64,000 nucleotides of DNA from Pilatotrama ljubarskyi (lineage: Eukaryota; Basidiomycota; Agaricomycetes; Polyporales; Polyporaceae), in NCBI GenBank assembly GCA_022385805.1, contig MU277695.1, forward strand, positions 44,981 through 108,980, given 5' to 3'. A model generated the notes under the pieces. That model had not been told where the DNA came from. It was given only the letters and a program-made list of their open reading frames with translations, and did not search any database. Positions 37,991 through 50,570 of the stretch are shown piece after piece (within the stretch, counting starts at the first letter, position 1; each line of letters starts with the position of its first letter). The position numbers and the translations under genes are program-made.

Positions 37991-38434
37991 GCGTAGCCCG
38001 AGAGGAGTGAGACGAAGCTCGAGAACGGGAACAGGACGCGTCGGAGAGTGTGGTTAATAAACAAGCCCGCGACGCGAAACTCATTGACAATGAAAGCCCC
38101 GCGCGCGCATCCCACGAGGGCCCTGTCGCGTCCCTCACGTGATCACGACCTGACCTTCGTTCGCAAGGCAAGTTTTTCTGGTAGCCCGACGTTTCTGGTA
38201 GACACGACTGATAGGACATGGGTAGAGCAAAGCTTTGCATCTTTTACTGATACCAGGTAAGTGTGTTATGCGCATCCTGAACACTACTGCAATCAAAATT
38301 TCCATCCCCGTATCGCTCCTGGGACTCCTTACTGCTGACCGCTGACTTGGGGACCCTAGTAATATTGGGTGTTCATCTTGTATCATCGTACCGAACGAAT
38401 GGACAGATAGAAGCATACACACCAAGTTCCCAGT
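37991..38434. other. Intergenic, Brc1/Rtt107 upstream region
   Basis: This 444-bp gap holds the upstream region of the Brc1/Rtt107-like gene and the 3' end of the HET gene. The sequence TCACGTGATCACG at 38135-38147 contains ATCACGTG in reverse, the same core as upstream of kinases C and D. Confidence 0.5.
38135..38147. promoter_or_regulatory. TCACGTGATCACG near-palindrome upstream of brc1
   Basis: It lies 145 bp upstream of the brc1 ATG. The TCACGTGA core matches sites of fungal Cbf1-type bHLH proteins. Function is inferred only. Confidence 0.4.
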
Positions 38435-41400
38435 TCATCTCTTCCTCCGTTTGGCAGGACGATCGCCCGAGCCGTATCCGTCACTGGCAGGCGCTTGTGG
38501 CGAGTCCCTGCCTACCGCCTCGGACGGGTTGCGTCCCTTGCCAACACGTCTTTTATCCTGCGTCGGCATCTGAGGCGTGAATCCAGCCCCTTGAACAGGC
38601 GGAAAAGGAAATCCCGAAGTGCTAGGGATCGAGTTTGTGGTGGATGCCTCGGAAGTCACTGAGGACCCGGAGGGGCCTCTCCGCATTGGTATGATCTTCT
38701 TATGTTTCCTCGCCGAGGACGCTGCCAAACCGTAGGGCACGCGCTTTCTCTGCCGCTGATAGTTCGACTTCGTGACGCCTGAGGGAGGTGCGAGGGTCGG
38801 TGCTGCAGGTTCGTCATCAGCAAGGCGCCGTTTCCCTATGATCTTGGGAGACAACGACGGCCCCGCCTCGCCGCGAGTCTCTCTGGCCGAGCGCTGGACT
38901 GTGGAAGTCGGCGCAGGCTGGTCGTCTTCTTCGGGCGGCTCCTGGACAGGCCGCGAGCTCCCTAGTCCTGACCACCTAGAGACTGTCTGTGCTGGGCCTT
39001 CATTGACCGTCGGGAGTGTTTGCCTTTTCCGAGTTCGCAGTCTCGGATCGACGTATCTCGATACGGGGCCATCCGGATTATATCCATCTTGGGCAGGCAC
39101 GCGAAACCCGGCAGGATCCGAGCGATGTAGGTCCAAAGAGCACGTTCTCCGCGACGAGGACGGCTTGTCACTGGTCATGATCGAGGGCAGGGTTACGTGC
39201 GGGGCGGGAGGGTCAACGTAGGAAGCTTGGGAATCGGTCGGGCTGCGCGCGGGCGCGTCCACGTCCATCTGAGTGTGCTTCTCTCGTGCTGACTCGTAGC
39301 CCAGTCCATACCAAGACGCCGTATCGTTGAAGTCCGCGCCCCATGGGTTCTCCACAACGCCGTCGTACCGTGACGAGTTCGCGGACGGTAGAGGGGTGGG
39401 CAATGAGGGCGCTGCATCCGAGGGCGTTCGAATCATCGGACTCATGATATCGGACTTCTGGGAGTCGTCAGGGCTTGCAGCAGAGACCTCAATTAAGATG
39501 CGCTCGGGAGGATGGGAGCTCGACCGGGTCCGTTCGAGAGGGGCCGGCGCGGACCTCTGAGAGGGTGCGAACGGGCGGGTGCTTTGCCGAGGCTTCCCGA
39601 CCGTCTTCTGCTCGACCTTCGCCATCATTCTCTCCCTCTCCCGCCTCACATCCTCCTTCTGCGTCTCCCACATCTCGACGCCGAGCATATAGACGTGGCG
39701 CGGCTCCGTCACCTTGGTGAGGCTAAGGCGTGCGCTCACTCGCCTACCCGTGCTCGATTTGAGGTGGAATTCCTTCAGCGCAGCACCGTTCCTGAAGGTC
39801 CATGACTGAACATGGCTATCATGATTTGCTTTGTGAAGAGTGGGATGCGCGGGGTTAGGTGACCTATCGTGGCGGTTCAAGAAGACGTCGACGCTTAGGA
39901 ACCGTTCCTTCACTCCTGGGGCGAAGCCACAGTCACAACGTCCAACGTGAATACTGACAGGTTCCACTGGCAGGTTCGACGTGCTGATGATGTCGATGGT
40001 GAATGGGTCTCTGAAAGCCGTGAACACTGTCAGCATGTTTGGAGCAGCACAAAGCGGTATATTGCCTACCCGCTGCTGGGCTGGTAAACGATGTGGTAGC
40101 CTTCCGATTTGAGGAGATCCTGAGACCACGCCGGGATACGCAGCTCGAAGGAGTCGGAGGAGGTACTACGTAGTGCAGAGTGCAGAGGTACGTCGCGCTG
40201 CAGGCTATGTGCGGCTAGAGATGGCCGGTGAGGGATGTAGACGTCCATGGAGCGGAACCTCTGGGCACAGATGTCCATATCGCCGGAAGACAGAGATGCC
40301 GTGCGGTAATAGTATTGGGAGAAAGCGGGCGTCATCGAGAAGGGGTCGATGTTATCCATTGTACGCATGATGCTCCCCAACTGCCCAACGACGGCGCCCA
40401 CGAAGAAGTCCTCATCTGGCCGCTGAGGTTGAGAGCGCAGGAGCAGCGTCATCATGTTCCCGGCGGCGTCCTTGCATGCGAGAAGGGCGATGCACGTCGG
40501 AGCGTTGGTGTGAGAATCCCTAGCGCGAACCCCAAGGAGGGGGAGGTGAGCGCGTACGCCGTACGACGTTGTCGCGTAGGTCGGTCGCGTCTCGGAGGGA
40601 GCTCGAAGGAGCCGCATGAACTCGTCCCATGGAATGCTGACGAGACCCGATGAGTATCGGAAGTCCTTAGGGGAGGATGCCAGTAGAAATTGGTCCGGCG
40701 ACGATGTGCTGACGGAGAAGTACTCGGTGAGGCGGTCGGAAGCCGGACGATAAGTGAGCGGGTGATGGAATGAGAAGTTGTGTTCCGGAAGGACAGGTCC
40801 CCATGCAAAGATCGTCTGGTCCGAGATGTGCTTCATGATCTCCTCTTGCAGTCGAATGAAGGCATAGCGCCCCTCCCCATAGGTGGTCGGCATGTTGACC
40901 CCGAAGATGCCCATCAACGCATACGCTTCGTCCTCCTCCCTCGACGTCTCCCTCGAGGCGGCCCACGACATGCGACAAGCGACACTGAACTCCTCGAGTG
41001 GTCGCCTAAAGGTGAGGACATTGCGGTCTATCCTGGTGATGGCTTGAATTAGATCGGCGAGCGTACGCTTCGTGCCGATGATGCTCCATTCCGAGGACAG
41101 AAATACGACAACGCTCGGGGCGAGGAGTTCTTGCAACGTCCAGCCGCGTCTGTGCCACCGACTATGCCGGAAGGCGCTTCCGCGTGCCTCGAGCTCGGCC
41201 GCCGTCGCAGGAGGAACGTCGTGGAGGAACACATAACACATCCCCGCGTAGCGATACCAGTCGTACATCGAGTTGATCGCTTCCGACAGCTCGGAACTGC
41301 TCGTCTTGTCGATGCAGCACATGTCGGCCCACCCATAGTCGTAGTTGTGCTCGGCGGCGACTTCGCAGAAGCGCCTGATTTTCTCGGGGAAAAGAGGCAG

Positions 41401-41589
41401 TATAGACGAGGTGTCTGCAGAATTCTGTGTATCGTGAGTATCCTGGATGTGACGGATGTCCTGGAACGTCGGCTCAGGATAGTGACACTCTCCCTTGCGG
41501 GCCCACACATGAGAGAGGATGGCATAGCGGATGGTCCTTGGGTCGTCGACGACGTGAAAACGACCGGTCTTTGTATGAAGCAGTCTCAT
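38435..41589 (-). CDS. HET-domain protein with long C-terminal extension
   Basis: Two exons, 41589-40070 and 40010-38435, give 1031 residues. The N-terminus is a HET domain (heterokaryon incompatibility): MRLLHTKTGRF, RYAILSHVW (residues 21-29), YGWADMCCIDKTSSSELSEA, YRYAGMCYVFLHDV, RRGWTLQELLAP and later EEDEAYALMGIFGVNMPTTY. These are all hallmark blocks of basidiomycete HET proteins. The start is set at MRLL because family members begin there; an ATG 24 nt upstream (41613) is in frame. After the intron come a cysteine-containing beta-rich stretch (VGRCDCGFAPG) and about 350 disordered residues with basic clusters, ending PAKRRKR, a likely NLS. In ascomycetes HET proteins trigger cell death after fusion of unlike strains; in basidiomycetes the role is mostly untested. 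A nuclear-type tail this long is notable. Confidence 0.85.
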
Positions 41590-43685
41590 CGCGATTCTAT
41601 ACGATCGGTCCATGAGTCATGGTCAGCGTACCGGCACCAACCCGAAATGAAGGGCTAAACAGACGCACTTTAACCTTCTTCCCGAACAGCGCAGACCTTC
41701 CGCACCTGTAAGCCGACTGTCGGTAAGTGGTCCAGAGTAACTGAGGAGGGCTAGAAATCAAAGAAAGCCCACCACTATACGACGCAACGACGGCCTTGGT
41801 GAGGGCAGCAGCCAGATAGTAGGGCGGCAGACATGAGCCTACATCCGCTAGCCCCCGCGCATAGCCATGGGAAACCACAAGGGACTTCGATTAGTCACGG
41901 CATGTCAAGAGGCAAGGTTAGGAAGGGAAGACCAAGAGCCCTGTCGACGCTGGCAATGCAGTGGCAGGCCGGCCTGAGACTTTTGTGGTTGAGTCCAAAA
42001 TACAGAACTACACGAGGCCGTCCCCCTCGGAGATAGAGCTTCCGGTCTCGATATTTAGCACCGGATGGGTATATCAGGCTGGTACCGAGTACCGATGACC
42101 AACAAGACCAACATCCTGAGCCGCACCGCAACGTCTCAGCCGAGACAGTCAGATGAAGGGAGCATACTTGGATGTACATGAGTGCCAGCTTGCTCTGGGG
42201 CCTTTGCTCACTGTTATCGCCTCGGTGAACGCACCGTGACTGCGAGATGGTGGCGCAAATACGACCGTGTCAAGGTACTCTCGTCACTTGCAACGAGGTG
42301 GATTTAGTGCTTCCTAGCATGTCAGGTCGTTACGCAAAGTACGAGATAGACCGGTGGAAGCGGAACGAGCGACCGGCTGCAAACCACTCCGGCGCACCGT
42401 CGGCACGGAGAGAGCCTCAACTTTACCGTGTACTGTCACTGACAGATGACCACTCCGTAAGTCTCCCACTGAGACAGCGGTCGAAGCAGGTCGAATTCGC
42501 CGTTCAAGCATGCGCTGTTCAGCGAGATATTCCGCAACAGGATTGACGTACTGGCCCCCTGGCAATCTGGCGGCGTCGGAGGCATCGTATCTTTTGCGAA
42601 GTGGCAACAAGGGAGAGGACTTGAAAGAGACAATCATACTCTCCCTAGGAGAAGATCCGAAGTGCTTTTAGACGAGCCAGCGGTAGGCACTCGGGTACTG
42701 GACTGGAGGGCAGCGACGAGCCTTCAGCTTCAGGATTTTGGATGCAAGCCACGTGCGGCGCTAAGGAGCGCAACAGTAATCTCGGATGCGCCCGAAATGC
42801 CCTCGCTCGGTCAATCCGACTTTGGCAAGTGTCCTGGTTTGCAAGCACCCCTCATCTTCACCATGCACTAGCAAGAGCTGTAACTTGCCCGGTATTAGCA
42901 CCGTTATCCAAGCGTCGTCTTCGGTCGCCTCAGCATGTACAGGTCACTTATCCAGGGACCAGGGGCCCGGCAGCTCATCTAGCATCGGCCCCGCAGGAGT
43001 AGCTTGGGCACGTCGCCCTTGTCAGGGTTAGCCCGGGCCAGTCTCACAGGATTTTGATTGTGTCCCCTACAGTGGACCCGTTGAAACGTGGGGCCCGCGA
43101 TGTATGACACGCAGACATCCAGCAACCACAGTTCTTTGTGTGGGTCTTCAGCGTATCCTCGCTCTGCGTCGCACTCGAGATAGAGGAAGCGAAGACATTG
43201 AACGCATGTCGATTAAGCCAAGCCGAGCCGCAAATTCGTCTAACCCAGCACGTGTACGTCTAATCTAGAATCAGCAATGGTCCGCGCGCACCTCTGTATA
43301 TCGTGTAGAGCTAGGATGTGTGGTATGGGCACGGTCGTCGTGGGGGTGGGGGTTTGTGCGTGTGAGTAGTGAGTATGCGTAGCGGAGATGCGGGATGCGG
43401 TATGGTATGTATGCGGACCGGACCGAAGGGACACACAACAATCGAAGCCTTCCCCGGAAAACAGATCGTAAACGTGAATGATCCATGCAAGCGCGTGAAG
43501 TGTTCAGAAGCCGACCAGCGAAGCAAAGGATATCCCAAGAGATCAACGAGCACACGTTGGCCCCCCACGTCGTCCCGTCAGGCAGGCCGACTAGCGGGAC
43601 CGCAGCACCTCCACGCTGTGCACCGCAGCGCCGCCTACATCGAAGTAGCGATACTGCACAGACGCGCAGAACGCGAAGGGCGCGA
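41590..43685. other. Intergenic, no gene recognised
   Basis: This 2.1-kb region lies upstream of the HET gene and downstream of the PC-esterase-like gene. ORFs up to about 107 codons lie on both strands without domain signal, shared exon structure or repeats that I can recognise. A GT-rich stretch (gggggtgggggtttgtgcgtgtgag) lies near 43341. Confidence 0.5.
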
Positions 43686-45426
43686 TCACCGTATGCGCCC
43701 GGGCAGCTCGACGGTGACGTAGTGCCAGATATAGTGCGTCCAGCCCTCGAGCACGCCCGCGCCAGTCATGATGTGCAGGCAGTCGCCCGCGGAGTGCGCG
43801 TCCGGGCGCAGCAGCGCGGGGCGGTCAATTGGCAGGAAGTGGATGTCGGGGTATTTCCGCGACTCGAGAACAGCCTGCTCCGCGCAAATATGTCAGCACC
43901 TCACGCAAAGACAGTAGAGCGCGAGGAAACACACACCTCGAATTGGCGGTTGAAGTCTCCGATCTGGTTCCAGTTGTACCAGCCCCACCGGCCGGGCGTG
44001 TACTCCTCCAGCGGCTCGCGGTGGTCGTGACAGTCCTCGTGTCCAGGCAGATACGCCCTCACGACGACCTGCCTCGGGGCGCGTTTCCTTCCTCTGAGCC
44101 TACCGAGCGACAGACTCCGCCTGTTGCGCTCCTCGCGTTCCGCCTGGTCCAAGAGGGTTTGCACCTCGCGCGCCCACGCCTCCATCGCCTCGCCGAAGAA
44201 GTCGACCACGTTCTGGATCCCGTCCTTGGGCAGCTCGGGGTCCTTGAGCCCCGCGAAGAGCGTCGTCGTCCAGTGACCGCCCGTGCTCACGATCATTGTC
44301 GCGTAGTTCCCGCGCGGCAGCGGCGAGGTGAAGATCTTCATGTACTCTGACGGCGCGAGGTTCCAAGAGGCTTCATCGCTGAACAGGCTGGCATTCTGCG
44401 CCACTAATGGGGAGTCGGGATGGAGCGAACGGTAGAGCGCGTCTAGTGCGGCGGGCTCGAATAGAAGGTCGATGCGGCGGAACGTCACAAGAGGAGTCGT
44501 CTCGATATCGAACCCGGGCGGGAAGCTAAGCTTCGAGACGAGAGGCGAAGAGGGGTCGAGGTAGAGGTTCTGTGGCCAGCCGCGGTCAAAGTAAGGGTTC
44601 TCGATGTAGTCCGGCGTCGCGCGCACGTGGGGGTAGAGCAGGCACGAGAGCGAGAAGAAGTGGTTCTCTGTCACGGAATCTGCCAAGACAGGGCGAGTTA
44701 GCTACTCTGAAGCACCGAAGACCGTTACTTCTGGACGGAAGGGGAAAGAAGTCGGCCATATACATCGGTCAAGCATGAGAAGGACACGACTGGACAAGGC
44801 GGGAAGGAGGATGGCGGGAGCGAAGAGGCAGGTACGCGGAGCAGAGTACGTCCGACAGGAACACCATCTTCGAGTTTCAGATGGAGTGCCTCGGAGGACA
44901 GGAACAAGGATGAGGATAGAATGTGAATGGCGCGATGCTCACCTCCAACGAGAAGCCAGCCACCCTGCTCGACGAGGTCGCGGACGAGAGCGGTGGGGTC
45001 GAGGTCACGGACCTGACAGTCCTCTGGTGGTGACCACTGCCAGGAGGCGACACCAGGGAAGCGGTCCCATAGTCTGTCGTTGTCTGCGGCGAGGTGCCAG
45101 TAGACTTCACGAGTGCTTGCGCAACCTTCGAAGCCGAGGAACTCGTACGCGTCAGAAGACTTTGTGAAGTTTGTCCGGTTCGTTGGTGGCGGCTTTGGGA
45201 CCCATTTGCCGGATGCCCATGAGCGGGGTGGACATGTTGCGCGTGGGCGGTCTGAAGAGAAGGAGAGGGAGGAGAAGCTCGGCTTGAGTTGTGAGGGTAG
45301 GAAGGAATGTGTGATGTAGACTATGGAGAAGACAGCGAGGACGGCGAAGAGCTTGGAGGAGAGGGAGCGGGGGACGGAGACGAGTGGTCTGTAGGGGACC
45401 GGGTCGTGCTTGAAGAGGGCGACCAT
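43686..45426 (-). CDS. PC-esterase/SGNH-type protein, type II membrane (polysaccharide acyltransferase-like)
   Basis: Exons 45426-44943, 44679-43937 and 43874-43686 give 471 residues. A short cytosolic N-terminus is followed by one membrane segment (LFAVLAVFSIVYITHSFLP, about residues 28-47) and a luminal domain. The luminal part has the catalytic blocks of the PC-esterase family (Cas1/TBL relatives): VGDSVTENHFFSLSCLL with Gly161-Asp162-Ser163, and near the C-terminus DCLH, the expected DxxH motif, followed by WTHYIWHYV. Other fitting parts are CPPRSWASGKW, WQWSPPEDC and RWGWYNWNQIGDFNRQFE. Such proteins sit in the Golgi and transfer or remove O-acetyl groups on glycans. The substrate here is unknown. 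Intron 1 (264 nt) is long for this locus but keeps the GDS motif in frame. Confidence 0.78.
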
Positions 45427-45971
45427 GGCGGCCGGGACGGGGCGGGGGGTCGGGGAAGATGGGGGACGGAGAGAGGGGGGGGCGGGCCATATTATAACAA
45501 TTCTCGGAGGAACGGTGTGCAGAGACGATCGAAGGCGGAAAGCTGGCAGCCACCGCGCGCGAGAGGAGGCGTGTGTCGCTCGCCCCCGCCTGGGATCCGG
45601 GGTGAAGAACCCCCATCTCGGGTGACGTCACGGAGCTCCACTCGCTGAAGCACCCTCTGTTGCGCTGCCTGACGACGCTGCTGCTTCTAAGCTGGTATCG
45701 TGCGCATGCACGGTGGTCCCTGCAATAGCCGGCGTCGCGCGCCCATGTCCGCGCACAGGACGCCGCAGAAGAGCGGAGCGAGAAGACGCGTCGCAGCACT
45801 CGCGATCCCCCGCCCGCAGCAACCCCCACCTTCCTATTCCCTTTCTCCGGCCCGGGTCTAGACTCCCTCGATCACCGTAGACGCCCACTATTCGCCATCG
45901 TCCGTTCGTCCCGCCACCCGCCGCTCGCTCTCCCCAACGACCGACTCCGACTCGGGTCCGACGCCCACAAC
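45427..45971. promoter_or_regulatory. Divergent promoter region of PC-esterase-like gene and dad4
   Basis: This 545-bp region lies between two divergent start codons and must contain both promoters. An AT-rich patch (catattataacaat) lies 63-75 bp upstream of the PC-esterase-like ATG and may act as its TATA element. Confidence 0.45.
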
Positions 45972-46304
45972 ATGGAAAACCCACACGCGGAACGCCAGAA
46001 CGTCCTCCTCCAGCGCATCATCAAAAACGCCGTCCGTCCCTTTGCGCCTGTCCCTGATCGCCACATCGCTCACATGTCTTCAGGATAAATGCACAGAAGC
46101 CATTCTCGAACTCAACAGGTGTCTCGAGGCACGTCCTCCACCGACCCTGCTCCCCCCTGAACGCGTTCCCTGATGTCTCTACAGGAGATCATTCAGGCGG
46201 ACGTGCACGTCAAGACTGCCGCCGACCTCGTCACCAAGTACCGCAAGAACGTTCAATACAACCTCGAGGCCACGCGTGCTGCCGCCCATGGCACAGACGC
46301 GTAG
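45972..46304 (+). CDS. dad4: DASH complex subunit Dad4
   Basis: Three tiny exons, 45972-46031, 46084-46128 and 46185-46304, encode 74 residues, the usual size of Dad4. The sequence begins MENPHAERQNVLLQRIIKNA, and the MENPHE/A start followed by LxRIIxN is the Dad4 signature. After it come TEAILELNRCLEEII and a C-terminal YRKNVQYNLEAT, again as in other Dad4 proteins. The protein is part of the DASH/Dam1 ring that couples kinetochores to microtubules. Intron 2 (46129-46184) must be GC-AG (GAG|GCACGT); the upstream GT option (AG|GTGTCT) throws the frame. The gene is too small to stand out as an ORF. Confidence 0.9.
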
Positions 46305-48113
46305 AATGCGAGTATTTGTGAGGCGTTTGGTTCTTTAGACGCGTCGCAGCTGGTCTCTAGCGTCCGTGGAGCGGTCCGCAACTTCTTTGCATATCCTTGT
46401 GCTGAACCAGGAGGTCTGAGGTCTGAGAGCGTGGTCAGAATGGAGTAGGTGAGCCCAGGTTCATGCTCCCAATATGTAAGCCTTGAATTGACGCATCGAC
46501 TGTGTGCCAGAACCGCGTACATAATCATTGCTGTATACCTAGCTGCGCACTGTATCCTCACTTCCATACCCCATCTCAACTTGGCTATATGCGGAGTCGT
46601 CAATCGTCGCTTCCGCCGCTCGCGCTTGGTTCGCACTCCCTAGCAAGCGCTCTGTAGGCCGCCTTTGTGAAACTGTACGACTAGAGGTGCGCGGTGCACG
46701 TATGTACATTTTATCTCACTTACAACCAAACCGACCCTTTTGTAGATATGAAGGGGTGTTGTTGCATGAATCTACGGTCTTACCACGGAATATCACTGGC
46801 CACATCTCGAGGCGACGGACGCGTCTGGTGCACACGGATTCAGCGGATTGCTGACGAGCCAACACGCCTTTGTCAATGTAGACGCATACATATATGCGCG
46901 TTCACGCTGCGGCGATGCTTGCAACAGTTCGCTTGGATATCGGAAAGGCCCGGACAGATCCACAGTGATTGGTAAGGAACTCTATCCATGCTTCGGCGCT
47001 GACGGTCTGCTGTTCGTATGATGGCCCCAAAATCCAAGTACTGCCAAGTACTGTAGTCAGCACAAGGGTCGACAGCGAGCCGCCCAGCGTATCACCACCG
47101 CCTCGCGCTCCTGACATAAAGGCGCCCTGAAACAACGCACGTCGGACAATCCCGGGCTCCACGGTATGCCATGCAAATCGTCCGCGTCTGAGCTTCTCAT
47201 GACGGCTGTGGTAAACCAGCCGGACGCAGCGACCAGTCATGATGCTTCATGTGCCGTCTGTCTCACGCGCTCGCGATGTGTGTATGACGCCCTGGACGCT
47301 TCCCTCACAATGGTGGGTATTCGATTATCTTGTGTGTCGTACAACCCCGTTGACGAGCTACCATGTAGCACCTTGTTCAGAATACGTTGAAGACAGTGAG
47401 GCATGAGGCCGTGCTGTCGGCGGTGACGAACTTGCGCTGCAGCCACGACACGTCTGCCAAGTACATACTGCTTCCGAGGATAATCGACATACATTCCCAC
47501 CTCGACATGCCGGTCTCTTTCCGAGCTCTGCTTCCCGGGCCGTCCACATCTTCAGTCTTTCTAGTCTGTGGCCCTACAGCCTCCGAGGTCCCGCTCACGT
47601 GGTGGACTGTACGACCTACACTGTGCGGCAACGTTTGGCGGCCCCGCGTGTCTTGAATACGCACCTTGCACCGCAATGCACTCCTAGTCACGAAATGTTC
47701 TGGAACGGCATCAGCGACGCGAGGATTTTCCGCTTCTGTCCGCCTGTCGAGGGCTGACGACCTCACGTGGTACCTCATCGTTCAATGATCGTTGATCCCG
47801 GACATTGTACACAGTCCTTTCTCGCGCGCATGGACGACGTAGTGAAGGCACGATGGTGGTGCGTCTGTTTTATACGGGTCTTCTGCGGGCAAACCCAACT
47901 TTCTACCACTTTCCACTAGCGCACTCCACCGAGAGGTTCCCGCCAAAGACGTTCATGCCACCTCCGAAGACCATATGTCCTCGCCAGCGGCCCGCTCAAC
48001 GCGACAAGTATATCCGTGCATATAATGGGGACGACGCGCACTAGCGGTCCTCGGAAACACATTCTCGTCCTCATCTATCTCAAAACATACCTCGAGCTCA
48101 CGTCGCCCCAGAC
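46305..48113. other. Intergenic, no gene recognised
   Basis: This 1.8-kb region lies between dad4 and the first CE1 esterase. Several 60-130 codon frames on both strands show no domain and no exon chain. It includes the promoter of the esterase. Confidence 0.5.
48021..48025 (+). promoter_or_regulatory. TATA-like box of first CE1 esterase
   Basis: TATAATGGGG begins 93 bp upstream of the ATG at 48114, a common distance for highly expressed fungal secreted enzymes. Confidence 0.5.
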
Positions 48114-49510
48114 ATGTTCTCCTTGAGGGCTGCTCTCGCTCTCGCTACGCTCCTCCCGTTCGTCCACCTCGCCGCGGCACAGTCACCTGTCTGGGGCCAG
48201 TGCGGGGGCATCGGGTGGACCGGCGCGACCACCTGCGGTGCGCACGCACTCCTCACTCTCCTTGCTGTGCACGGCTGATTGTATATGCATATAGTCGCCG
48301 GCTCTACCTGCATCAAGCTGAACGACTACTACTCGCAATGCCAACCCGGGGCTGCGCCCCCGCCGACGACCACCGTTCCCGTCACGACTCCCCCCGGCAC
48401 GACGTCCACGCCGACTGGGAGCGCACCGACGGGCCTCGCATCAATCCCTGCCTCGAAGCTCACCCAGATCACGAACTTTGGCCCGAACCCGAATAATGTG
48501 GGCATGTACGTGTACAAGCCCGCGCGTGTGCAGTCGAAGCCCCCGTTGATCGTCGCGAGCCACTGTAAGTTGCCTTTGCGGGCCTGTCAACACTTCGTGC
48601 GGGCTGACTTGAGCGTTGTGCAGACTGCACGGGTACTGCCCAGGCCTACTTCCAAGGCTCGAAGTTCGCACAGCTTGCTGAGACTTACGGATACGTCGTT
48701 CTCTATCCCTCATCCGTATGTGTATACGCGTACCGTATGCTATTCCAGCTGACGTGTGGCACACCAGCCCCACTCCGGCACCTGCTGGGACGTCTCCTCC
48801 GACGCGACGCTCACGCACGACGGCGGCAGCGACTCTCTCGGCATCGCCTCCGCCGCGCGCTACGCCATTGCGAACTGGGGCGTCGACCCGAACCGCGTCT
48901 TCGCCGTCGGCACTTCCTCCGGCGCGATGATGACGAACGTGCTCGCGGGCGCGTACCCAGATATTTTCAAGGCTGGCATCGTGGACTCAGGAGTGGCGTT
49001 TGGGTGCTTCGCGCTCCCCGGGCAGCCGCAGGACAGCTGGAACGCGCAGTGCGCGCAGGGCCAGCTCGTTCTTACTGGCCAGCAGTGGGTGCGTACTGGG
49101 TCTTGAGAACGCTTAATTCTGGAAGCTGACTGGCGGCGTGAATGTACAGGCTCAGAAGGTCTTCAACGCCTACCCGGGCTACACAGGCGCGCGGCCGAAG
49201 ATGCAAGTGTGGCACGGTACCGCGTACGTCCTCCTTCTGCCCCCCCTCATCCATAGCATCCACGCTGACTTGGTGGCCTCGCAGCGACACGACGCTCTAC
49301 CCGCAGAACTTCTTCGAGGAGATCAAGCAGTGGACGACCGTCTTCGGCTATCCCAGCACGCCCATCTCGAACGTCAGCGAGCCGTACCTGCCCAGCGGGT
49401 ACTCGAACGCGACGTACGGCCCGAACTTCCAGGCGATCCTCGCGCAGGGCGTGGGCCATACGGTGCCGCTGTTCGAGCAGCAGTACTTGCAGTTCCTTGG
49501 AATTGCGTGA
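48114..49510 (+). CDS. CBM1-containing CE1 carbohydrate esterase (acetyl xylan/feruloyl esterase type), copy 1
   Basis: Exons 48114-48237, 48295-48564, 48624-48715, 48768-49088, 49150-49223 and 49285-49510 give 368 residues. There is a signal peptide (about residues 1-22, ending AAA). A CBM1 cellulose-binding module (VWGQCGGIGWTGATTC then GSTCIKLNDYYSQC, about 25-57) is followed by a Thr/Pro linker. The catalytic domain starts at IPASKLTQITNFGPNPNNVG. The alpha/beta-hydrolase nucleophile is Ser212 in GTSSGAMM and the His is in GVGHTVP. WHGTADTTLYP carries the likely acid residue. The enzyme is secreted and would deacylate xylan near cellulose. Acetyl versus feruloyl specificity cannot be told from sequence alone. 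It is followed by a tandem copy with identical exon phases. Confidence 0.92.
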
Positions 49511-50570
49511 GGGCGCGGAGGAGTGACGAGGATAGGGGAGGCTCGCGGAGGAGGGTTAAACTTGCGTTTGGTGGGTCGGTTCTTGTAAGTGTCACGAATG
49601 CTCAATGCAGGTACCACAATGTGCACGCACTATTTCCGGCGGCATACACAACGGCGCGAGGCCTTCATGCTGTGAACCACTTCGACCGCCTGTCTCGTGT
49701 ACCGAGATCGGCCTTGTCGGATGCTGAAGGGACGTACAGGCCCACGGCCGTCAGCACATGCGCTGGCGATATAGCGTTCCTTGTGAATCGACCCGTGAGC
49801 AAGGACACCTCAGAATGCTACGGAGGCCGCTTTCATATAGGCTTGTGGCCCGAGTTGCATTCCGCTCGTGTTTAGGTGAGAACTCCAATGCACGCCTTCC
49901 GTGATCTCAGGTACCCCGAACATCCATCGCAATCGACAGCGGGCCTGGCCTACAAGAGACATACCCAGGCAGCAGTTTCTGCCATGCGTATGAACGTCAA
50001 GAGAGCAACTCGTCGAAGCCACGATCTACATGTTCGCACATTATAGAGGTCCGATGCTCAGCTGAATTCACAGGCTCTTGAAGTGAAGTCAAGCATAATC
50101 GGGGGGAGACGGCTCCCGACATCTGATCACATGCATGCAATTTCCGCCCGTTCACACTCCGTCCCGAGGACACGATTCTGCTTCTTCTCACCGCGTCCTA
50201 TAGAAGTGAAGCGCATTCGTGGTGCGTTCGGCGACTTGTACTTCAGCGGACTCGGCGTAGAGGTATGCATACGCCCTCCCTGTGCTGCTGCTTGCCTTTT
50301 GTCGTAGATTAAGCAGGGCGAGCTGTCGCGAAGACGCACAGCGTCGCCAGTGACTATGCCCCGCCTATTCCGAGCCGTACGCCCCCACGGCCAAACTTAG
50401 AGGGCCCACGATCATCCCTCAACATGCACAGCGGCGTGCTTGTCCACGGTATTGAAGGCGGTGCGTCCTGGTGAGCAGTCAGCTGTGCGCGGCGCATTTA
50501 CTCAGCAGGTCATATAAGGACCCTCTGCCCTCGAGGAGAGACACCTCTCCAAGGCTTTGTACTCCTTCGA
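49511..50570. other. Intergenic between the two CE1 genes
   Basis: This 1.06-kb spacer has no gene recognised. It contains the promoter of the second copy near its right end. Confidence 0.5.
50513..50517 (+). promoter_or_regulatory. TATA-like box of second CE1 esterase
   Basis: CATATAAGGACCC places a TATAA 58 bp upstream of the ATG at 50571. Confidence 0.5.

Noticed and set aside
38435..40129. Reading the C-terminal part of the HET gene as a separate 564-residue gene
   Set aside because: A clean 59-nt intron (40011-40069) joins it in phase to the HET exon, and its own first 40 residues are intron and antisense-like sequence.
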